64,000 nucleotides of DNA from Pseudomonas serbica (GTDB lineage Bacteria; Pseudomonadota; Gammaproteobacteria; Pseudomonadales; Pseudomonadaceae). Below, one piece after another: positions 57,847-64,000 of this stretch. The stretch lies in contig NZ_JAQIYM010000013.1 in the NCBI RefSeq assembly GCF_028823535.1, positions 124,001 to 188,000 on the forward strand. The letters run 5' to 3'. Below the pieces are notes generated by a model. The model was not told the origin of the DNA, searched no databases, and was given only the letters and a program-made list of their open reading frames with translations. The position numbers and the translations under genes are program-made. The first letter of the stretch is position 1; each line of letters begins with the position of its first letter.

Positions 57847-60800
57847 CATCCGGCGCTGGCCGGTGCCAGGGGCAGGTTGAAGCAAATCCGTGCGCCCTGC
57901 TCGCTGTCCTGAACCACCAGTGTCCCGCCGTGTGCACCGATCACCGACCTGCAGATGGCCAGTCCCATCCCCATGCCGCTGCCTTTGGTGGTGTAGAACG
58001 CATCGAAAATCTGCTCGCGCTGGTGAGCATCAATTCCGGGGCCATTGTCCTGGAAGCAGACCTGGACATGTGCGTCCTTTACAACAGAGCCGATGATGAT
58101 GCGTCCATCGGACAACCCTGCTCCGGCGATGGCCTCCAGCGCATTGGTAATCAGGTTGAACACCACCTGCTGGATCTGCACCTCGTCCGCCGGCACCTGG
58201 CATTGCGCATCGAGCCGGGTTTCCAGGCGCACTTTGCGGTTAGCCAGGTCGGTGGCGCTCAAGCGCACGACCTCTGCGATCAAGCTGTCTATTTGTACCG
58301 GCAACCGCTGCAACGGCGCCTGCTTGGCGAGAACGCGAAGCGCCTGGACAATGTCCGCGGCGCGGGCGCTGTCTGAGTGAATGTCTTCCAGCCCCTGAAT
58401 CGCCTCCTCCAGATCGGGCTGATCACGCTTGAGCCAACGCAGGCTGGCCGAGGCATTGGACACGATGCCCAGCAGCGGCTGGCTGATTTCGTGGGCAATC
58501 GAAGCAGAAAGCTCGCCCATGACCTTGAGGTGCGAGCTACGCGCCAGTTCCGCGCGGGAGCTGCGCAAGTCCGCCTCCATTTGCGCGTGTAGCCGGTTAT
58601 CCTCGACCAGCTGTTCATACAGCTTGGCGGTTTGCAGTGACACGGCGGCCTGAGAGGCGAGAATTTCCAGCATGGTCAGGCGCTGGGCGTTGAACAGTTT
58701 GGGGACCAGGCTATTTTCCAGATAGACCAAGCCGATCAACAGGCCTTGTTTGAGCAACGGCAGGCATAACACCGACCGCACCTGGCGCTGTTGCAGATCG
58801 GTGCTGTAGGCCTCGGGACAATCGGCCTGGGCGTCGTCGAGCACCAGGGTCGTGCGCGTGCGCATCGTGGCGTTGAGCACCGAGGCCGGCGCCATCAGTT
58901 CGAGCGGTTGCGCGCAGGCCAGAGTGACCCGCACATTGCCGGCTTCGACCGAAGCCGTCGCAGCCAGTTGCAGTTCGGCGCCGCTGACCATCATCAGCAT
59001 GCCATTGTCGGCACCGGCCTGAATCATCAAGTGATTCATCAGGGTTTCGACCAGTCGCTCGAGCAGAACCTCCTGCGACAGTGCTCGCGCCGCTTCGATC
59101 CCCACTTCAAGATCGAGGCGGACCTGAGTCATGGGCCGGACCGGTTCAAACGATGGCTGCGCACTCAGGAACGGGTGCAAGGTTTCCAATAGGTGTGCCT
59201 TGCTGTTGGCGCCCCACTGGTTGTAGCAATCGCGCGCGACACGCAGGTGGTGGTTGGCACCCGACACCAGCCCGTTGGTTAGGCAGATATCGGCCAGCTG
59301 TTCATGGGCCAGCGCCTGCTCATGGATGAAACCTGCCGCCGCCGCAGCGATCTGAGACTGATCGAAACAGCGGATGGCTTCCAGCTCCTGACCGCGCAAA
59401 CGGGCGATGACACCCTCGATCAGCAGCAGTTTATTGCGGAAGGTTATCGGGTTGAGTTCGATCCACGGCAGGAACCGCAGGCGTTGCCGCTCAAGTTTTT
59501 CCAGTTTTGCCGCCACCTCGCCCGGCGCTTGCGCACTCCCCAGCGCCAGGCTGTAGAACAGGTAGTAATCGGCGAGATTGATATGCGCCGGAATGGACCA
59601 GGCGAGCGCGGCGGCTTCTTCGAAACGTCTTAATGCGTAAGGGATATCGCCAAAATAAAACGCCGACATGCCTGAATACAGCCACGACCAGAACAGCGTC
59701 GGCTGCGATACACGGGTACGGTCGATGGGGCCGAAACGGTCATGTTCGACGCCATCCAGTTCGGCCAACGGCCGATGCAGGCGCCCGTCACGCAGATCGG
59801 TGGCGAAGGCCTGTTGCGCCAGCAGGATACGCTCGATATCGATGTAGTGAAATTGCCGCACCCACGCCAATCCATGCTCCAGTTCGCTCAACACCCCTGG
59901 CAAGGGTTCGCCCATGAACAGCAGGTCGGAACCGATGTGGTTGCAGGCGTAGCAGGACATGCCCAGGTCGCCGCCAGCCTGGCCGCACTCGAATGCGGCG
60001 AAGGCCTTCTGTCGAGCGTACGCCATCGGTCGCGTCCACGGGCTGACCTGATCGAGCGCCACCAGCGTGCCTGTGCGCCCTGCTTCGTAGCCGTGCTTGT
60101 CGGTGAGTTCAAGCGCCACTTCGGCGAAGGCCTGCCCGTCCACATATTCGCCATAGCGTTCGGCAATCATCACGCCAAACCAGGCAAAACCGTAACCGCT
60201 GCTTGGCGTGGTGCCATGCAACAGTGTGAGTTCGACCATTTTTGCCAGATGCAGAAAACGAATGTCGTCGTCGACGAAGAACGAAGAAATCAACGTACTG
60301 AGCAGCTCCATGGCCGCTTCGACAGACGGGTCATCGGCCTTGGGCAGATGCACCAGATCGGCGATGCGGCGCGCGCCGACAAAGTCGCGAACCTGGGTAA
60401 ATGCCAGGGTCAAATCGTTCTGCGAGGGCCTGCGCTGAAGGGGAATATCCAGCAAGGCCAGACCGCTCAACGCCTCGGTGATCGCCCCCTCGTAATCGGA
60501 GTGCAGCGTGCGCAAGGTGGCCCGTAACCGATAGGTCTTCGCGCGGTCGAGCACTGTGGTGGCCTGGGCCAGGCACTCGTCGAGGCGGCACTGGGCGCCT
60601 TCCAGGTCGGCCAGGAGCATGTCGCACTCGGCAGCCAGCCATTGGGTGGCAAACGCCTGGCTGTAGAGGCTTGACCAACCTGTCTGGCCGAGCAGACGCT
60701 CGGCCGTGCGAAGATAGCCCATGGCCTGCTCGACAGCGGCGGTGTCGCGGGCGCGTTCGGCGGCCTCGACCAACAGCTCGACGAACGCGGCGCGGCGATG

Positions 60801-62987
60801 CGCCTCCAGTTCATCGACGTCAATGCGCTGGACCTGGCTGGCGATTTCAAACACACGCTCATGGATCTGCTCGCCCCAATGATCCAGCATGGCGCCAGCG
60901 ATACGCGCATGCTCGGCGGCGCGTCCCGCTGAAGCCACAAGCTGACAGGCCGCCTCAAGCACACGGTCGTGGGGAAACACCAGTTGCTCGCGTTCACGCA
61001 ACAGAAAACCTGCATCGACCAGGCTTTGCACATCACGGGTGATTGGTTGCGCCTCACACGGCAACAGCCGATGCAGCAGTGATTCGTCACAGCGTCCGCC
61101 GACATAACCGGCCGTGCGCAGCACTTCGCGCTCCATCGGTGACAGGCGTTCGAGTCGCAATACCATCAAGTCCGCGACATTGTCGGCGTAGCGATAACCG
61201 TCGACCTCCTGTTGATTCCAGACCCAACGGCGACCCTGCACGTCAAAGCGCACCAGTCGTTCATCGATCAATGCGCGCAACACTTGGCTGACGAACAGAG
61301 GGTTGCCGGCCGTCTTGTAATGCACGACTTGCGCGAGCGCTGCAATCTCCCTGGTATCGGTGCCCAGTTCTGCGCCGATCATCTGTGCGACCGCGGCGAC
61401 CGACAATGGCCCCAGCATGACACTTGCACAAGGCAACGATTGCTCGCGGCCCAGCACCTCCAGCACTCCCCCCTTACGCTTGAGGGCCTGCGTCTGCGCC
61501 TCGCGATACGCCAGGATCAGTACCAGATGCCGGGGCCGCCGGTCGACGAAGGCCTGCAAAAACGACAGCGTCGAATCGTCTGCCCATTGCACGTCATCCA
61601 CGAACAGCACCAGGGGGCATCCCGGCTGGGCGAAGACTTCCAATACATCCAGCAAGGTGCGGTTGGCGCGCTCGAGCGCATGTCGGGCCGGCATGTTCGG
61701 CAGCTCAGCTGTGACCCCGATGACCAGCTCGGCCTCGGGCGCCAGTTCCACCAGAAGCCTGCCCCGCCCCTTGAGCCGTTCCACCAGTTGCTCGCCCAGC
61801 GTCTGCAGCTCCAGGGCCGGCTTGCCCAGCAACTGCGTCAACAGCGACTTGAAGATCTGTGCCAAGGGTGCAAATGGAATTTCCTGCTGCAACAGATTGC
61901 TTTTGCCGCTGGCCCAGTAGCCTGGCGCCAAGGGCCGGACACCCTGATGTATCAACGTCGACTTTCCGGCGCCCGGCGCGCCACCGACCAGCAGGACCCG
62001 AGCAATGCCATCGCTGCCCACCTGATCCATCAGCTCGACCAACTGCGTGCGTTCGGCCTCTCGACCAAACAGCACATCGCCGCGGGCCGAGGAAGGCAAC
62101 ACATCGAAAGCGCCCAGGCGGAACGCGTCGATACGCTTATTTTCCAGCCACTGCTGTTGGCACCAGGCCAGATCGACGGCCATTGATTCGGCGCTCTGGT
62201 AGCGGGCACCCGGCTCTTTCGCCAGGCCTTTGAGCAGCACCTGGCAGATGCCTTCCGGCAGATCGGTGATACGAATCGCCGGTGATTCAGGCTGGACAGC
62301 GGAATGCACGTGCAGCCATTGGGAAGGGTCACGGGCGGTGAGCGGCAGGTGGCCGGTCAGTGCCTGATAAAGAATCGCAGTCAGCGCGTAGATATCGCTG
62401 CGCGCATCAAAACTGGCGGCATCGCGTCGAACCTGCTCGGGGGCCAGGTAAGGCCATTGCTCCAAAGGGGGCAGTTCAACGGCGGGCGCCTCCCCGGCAT
62501 GGCTGTGAACACTCAATAGTCTGACCGAGTCGCCCGCACCCACCACCAAGTGGTGAGGAAGCAGGCTGGCATGTCGTACCCCCCTCTTCTGGGCGCTTGC
62601 CAGCGCGTTGGCCGCCGCTACAGCGATGGCCAGCAAGCGTGCCAGTGGCAGCCCTGTTTCACTGATCAAATCAGTCAGCGGTACCCCGGATACGGGATAG
62701 ATCAACAAAGGCCCCTCGGCCGAGCGGATGAACGCAACAGGGGCAATCGCCCAGGCCGGATCCAGGCGCAAGTGAAAATCGCGCTCCAGCCGCTGACATA
62801 GGGAAGGCCGCTGAATCGGCGCCCGGGCGGCGAGCCAGCGGGTGTCCGATGCACGATCCTGGAGCGTGAACCAGGTCAGGTCGTTTTCCCGGCGCAGCAG
62901 GGTGAAGGTGCAACGCTCCAGCCAGGCTTCATCGTGTACGACATCAAGATTGTGCAAACCGGATGCTGAGAGAGAGCTGCTGGGCAT
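57846..62987 (-). CDS. large hybrid sensor: pseudokinase, AAA/MalT-like ATPase, GAF, histidine kinase
   Basis: A 1713-residue protein; positions here count from the ATG at 62987 (a TTG lies two codons earlier). Residues about 20-280 have the Ser/Thr kinase fold but the HRD loop is RHASLLPHH and DFG is absent, with APE (near 182-184) kept, so it is likely inactive. An AAA ATPase follows with Walker A GGAPGAGKST (near 336-344) and Walker B VLFVDDVQWAD. A helical repeat region (about 660-1300) and a GAF domain (about 1310-1470) lead to the histidine kinase, with H-box SASIAHEISQPL (His near 1499), N-box NLITNALEAIAG and QDNGPGID. This trifunctional layout is known in proteobacteria. The ligand is unknown. 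Divergent from the response regulator at 63254. Confidence 0.85.
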   Translation of the reverse strand: MPSSSLSASGLHNLDVVHDEAWLERCTFTLLRRENDLTWFTLQDRASDTRWLAARAPIQRPSLCQRLERDFHLRLDPAWAIAPVAFIRSAEGPLLIYPVSGVPLTDLISETGLPLARLLAIAVAAANALASAQKRGVRHASLLPHHLVVGAGDSVRLLSVHSHAGEAPAVELPPLEQWPYLAPEQVRRDAASFDARSDIYALTAILYQALTGHLPLTARDPSQWLHVHSAVQPESPAIRITDLPEGICQVLLKGLAKEPGARYQSAESMAVDLAWCQQQWLENKRIDAFRLGAFDVLPSSARGDVLFGREAERTQLVELMDQVGSDGIARVLLVGGAPGAGKSTLIHQGVRPLAPGYWASGKSNLLQQEIPFAPLAQIFKSLLTQLLGKPALELQTLGEQLVERLKGRGRLLVELAPEAELVIGVTAELPNMPARHALERANRTLLDVLEVFAQPGCPLVLFVDDVQWADDSTLSFLQAFVDRRPRHLVLILAYREAQTQALKRKGGVLEVLGREQSLPCASVMLGPLSVAAVAQMIGAELGTDTREIAALAQVVHYKTAGNPLFVSQVLRALIDERLVRFDVQGRRWVWNQQEVDGYRYADNVADLMVLRLERLSPMEREVLRTAGYVGGRCDESLLHRLLPCEAQPITRDVQSLVDAGFLLREREQLVFPHDRVLEAACQLVASAGRAAEHARIAGAMLDHWGEQIHERVFEIASQVQRIDVDELEAHRRAAFVELLVEAAERARDTAAVEQAMGYLRTAERLLGQTGWSSLYSQAFATQWLAAECDMLLADLEGAQCRLDECLAQATTVLDRAKTYRLRATLRTLHSDYEGAITEALSGLALLDIPLQRRPSQNDLTLAFTQVRDFVGARRIADLVHLPKADDPSVEAAMELLSTLISSFFVDDDIRFLHLAKMVELTLLHGTTPSSGYGFAWFGVMIAERYGEYVDGQAFAEVALELTDKHGYEAGRTGTLVALDQVSPWTRPMAYARQKAFAAFECGQAGGDLGMSCYACNHIGSDLLFMGEPLPGVLSELEHGLAWVRQFHYIDIERILLAQQAFATDLRDGRLHRPLAELDGVEHDRFGPIDRTRVSQPTLFWSWLYSGMSAFYFGDIPYALRRFEEAAALAWSIPAHINLADYYLFYSLALGSAQAPGEVAAKLEKLERQRLRFLPWIELNPITFRNKLLLIEGVIARLRGQELEAIRCFDQSQIAAAAAGFIHEQALAHEQLADICLTNGLVSGANHHLRVARDCYNQWGANSKAHLLETLHPFLSAQPSFEPVRPMTQVRLDLEVGIEAARALSQEVLLERLVETLMNHLMIQAGADNGMLMMVSGAELQLAATASVEAGNVRVTLACAQPLELMAPASVLNATMRTRTTLVLDDAQADCPEAYSTDLQQRQVRSVLCLPLLKQGLLIGLVYLENSLVPKLFNAQRLTMLEILASQAAVSLQTAKLYEQLVEDNRLHAQMEADLRSSRAELARSSHLKVMGELSASIAHEISQPLLGIVSNASASLRWLKRDQPDLEEAIQGLEDIHSDSARAADIVQALRVLAKQAPLQRLPVQIDSLIAEVVRLSATDLANRKVRLETRLDAQCQVPADEVQIQQVVFNLITNALEAIAGAGLSDGRIIIGSVVKDAHVQVCFQDNGPGIDAHQREQIFDAFYTTKGSGMGMGLAICRSVIGAHGGTLVVQDSEQGARICFNLPLAPASAG

Positions 62988-63148
62988 GAACAATCACCGC
63001 TGAAGATTCGTTTCGGGCTGAGCGGGTGAGTATACGCAAGGCTCTGGCCCGATGGCTGCGCTCGAGCAATCCTGTCCGTTATCGGCACCAGGATGGCAGT
63101 TGAGGGCCGCGCCGGCCTGTAGTCTTTGCGCACTGAAATCGCTGCGTG

Positions 63149-63164
63149 TTATCCCTCGGGATAA
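63149..63164. promoter_or_regulatory. palindrome in the divergent two-component promoter region
   Basis: TTATCCC-TC-GGGATAA, a perfect 7-2-7 inverted repeat 90 bases ahead of the response regulator and 162 bases ahead of the sensor gene. Confidence 0.5.
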
Positions 63165-63253
63165 TTGCATTATGCGAGGCCGTCCCCTAGCGTGTAGCCC
63201 TGATGAAACGACGTTTGGGCGTCACTACCGGTCAACGCAGTGCAGAGGAACGT

Positions 63254-64000
63254 ATGATCCGACTCGGCCAAGCCACTATTTCCCTGGAACGGCGTGAAGC
63301 CTTTCTGGATGGACGGCCGCTGCGTGTCGGGGGCCGGGCATTCGAAATTCTCTCGGTGCTGTTGCAGGCCGATGGCCGAATCGTCAGCAAAGATGAATTG
63401 ATCACACAGGTCTGGCCTGACACCGTCGTCGAAGAAAACAATCTCCAGGTGCAGATTTCCTCGCTGCGCAAGTTGCTTGGAGAAAAAGAGTTCATCCAGA
63501 CGGTCCCGCGCCGAGGTTACCGATTATTGAAAGAACGTGAATCGCCCCTGCCCCTGTTCCATCCGGTATCACCGGGCACCTACGCATCCGAGGATCAGGA
63601 GTCGATCGATCCTGACAGCGTGCCGGTGTACATCGTGGATGATGAAGCGTCCGTACGCACAGCACTCAGTCGTTTGCTGCGGGCCGAAGGCATCGCGCAC
63701 CGGATATTCAGCTCGGCCGAAGAACTGCTCAACGCTGACCTCGACATTGGTCCCGCTTGCCTGTTGCTGGACATCAGCCTGCCCGAGGCGACAGGTCTGG
63801 AACTGCAATCGGCACTCGGACAACGTGGGCATCCGTGGCCGGTGATTTTCATGACAGGGTTCGGCACCATCCCGATGTCGGTGCAGGCCATGAAAGCGGG
63901 CGCGGTCGAGTTCATGACCAAACCATTCAACGACGAGCAACTACTCGACACCCTGCGCACCACCCGTCAGCGTGCAGCGATGGCATTCGAGCTATGGCGG
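63254..64000 (+). CDS. response regulator with N-terminal winged helix and FixJ-type receiver, cut by window end
   Basis: 249 residues are seen before the window ends. Residues 1-95 form an OmpR/ToxR-type winged helix (LSVLLQADGRIVSKDELITQVW, VQISSLRKLLGEKEF, VPRRGYRLL). A receiver starts near 124: VPVYIVDDEASVRTALSRLL (Asp129, Asp130), phospho-acceptor Asp173 in CLLLDISLPEATG, Thr201 in IFMTGFG, Lys223 in FMTKPF. The order is DNA-binding then receiver, the reverse of OmpR; a LuxR-type domain may lie beyond. GAGGAA precedes the ATG at 63254. Cognate of the sensor kinase by position. Confidence 0.85.
   Translation, partial: MIRLGQATISLERREAFLDGRPLRVGGRAFEILSVLLQADGRIVSKDELITQVWPDTVVEENNLQVQISSLRKLLGEKEFIQTVPRRGYRLLKERESPLPLFHPVSPGTYASEDQESIDPDSVPVYIVDDEASVRTALSRLLRAEGIAHRIFSSAEELLNADLDIGPACLLLDISLPEATGLELQSALGQRGHPWPVIFMTGFGTIPMSVQAMKAGAVEFMTKPFNDEQLLDTLRTTRQRAAMAFELWR

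Overview
The window looks like a chromosomal accessory region of a Pseudomonas species, probably of the fluorescens/putida broad group. The evidence is the gene families (OprD porin, ArsH, ArsJ, HupE anchor genes, a Pseudomonas-type REP element, many LysR regulators), the codon choice and the short dispersed palindromes. No rRNA, tRNA or CRISPR array was seen. Everything below rests on reading the sequence and on remembered family features; no database search was run.

Layout. 1-4.6 kb is a metal (probably nickel) module: a tiny YHYH protein, an NreB/NrsD-like exporter with a His-rich tail, a CsoR/RcnR-family repressor, and a hupE operon. Two near-identical C/G-tract palindromes serve as likely repressor sites. 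4.7-7.1 kb holds a DUF6130 protein, a DHFR-like reductase and a lytic transglycosylase. 7.2-16.2 kb is a phosphate-scavenging island. A TonB receptor, a tandem-domain beta-propeller phytase and a private ExbB-ExbD-TonB motor face left; a degenerate GGDEF protein and an AraC regulator face right. Three Pho-box-like motifs with 7-4-7 spacing sit at its transcription-unit heads.

16.3-26.7 kb is an arsenic island of three leftward units. The first is arsC-arsR-arsC-acr3-arsH-phosphatase-GAPDH-arsJ (arsenate reduction, arsenite efflux, 1-arseno-3-phosphoglycerate export). The second is a Cys-rich MarR regulator, arsN1 and a flavoprotein. The third is an ArsR with a C-terminal Cys pair and an ArsO-like monooxygenase. 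An IS1182-family element with a frameshifted transposase follows (26.8-28.4 kb).

28.6-30.5 kb encodes a secreted DUF3455 protein and an ECF sigma/anti-sigma pair. 31-43.6 kb is a catabolic island: an isochorismatase-like hydrolase; a GntR/AAHS-transporter/amidohydrolase module; then galB-galC-galD plus a DUF1932 dehydrogenase, a LysR regulator, a 2-pyrone-4,6-dicarboxylate (PDC) hydrolase, a DctA-family symporter and an OprD porin. Together these can take PDC or 4-oxalomesaconate to pyruvate and oxaloacetate. No ring-cleavage dioxygenase is present, which suggests a route that imports the pathway intermediate itself.

43.8-57.8 kb is a mix of smaller units: NCS1 permease plus C-N hydrolase with a divergent LysR, quinone oxidoreductase with a divergent LysR, a methyltransferase, an outer-membrane-type protein, an MFS transporter, three hydrolases, two small unknown proteins and a short AraC regulator. 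57.8-64 kb is a divergent two-component pair: a 1713-residue pseudokinase/AAA/GAF/histidine kinase, and a response regulator with its winged helix in front of its receiver. The latter runs off the window end.
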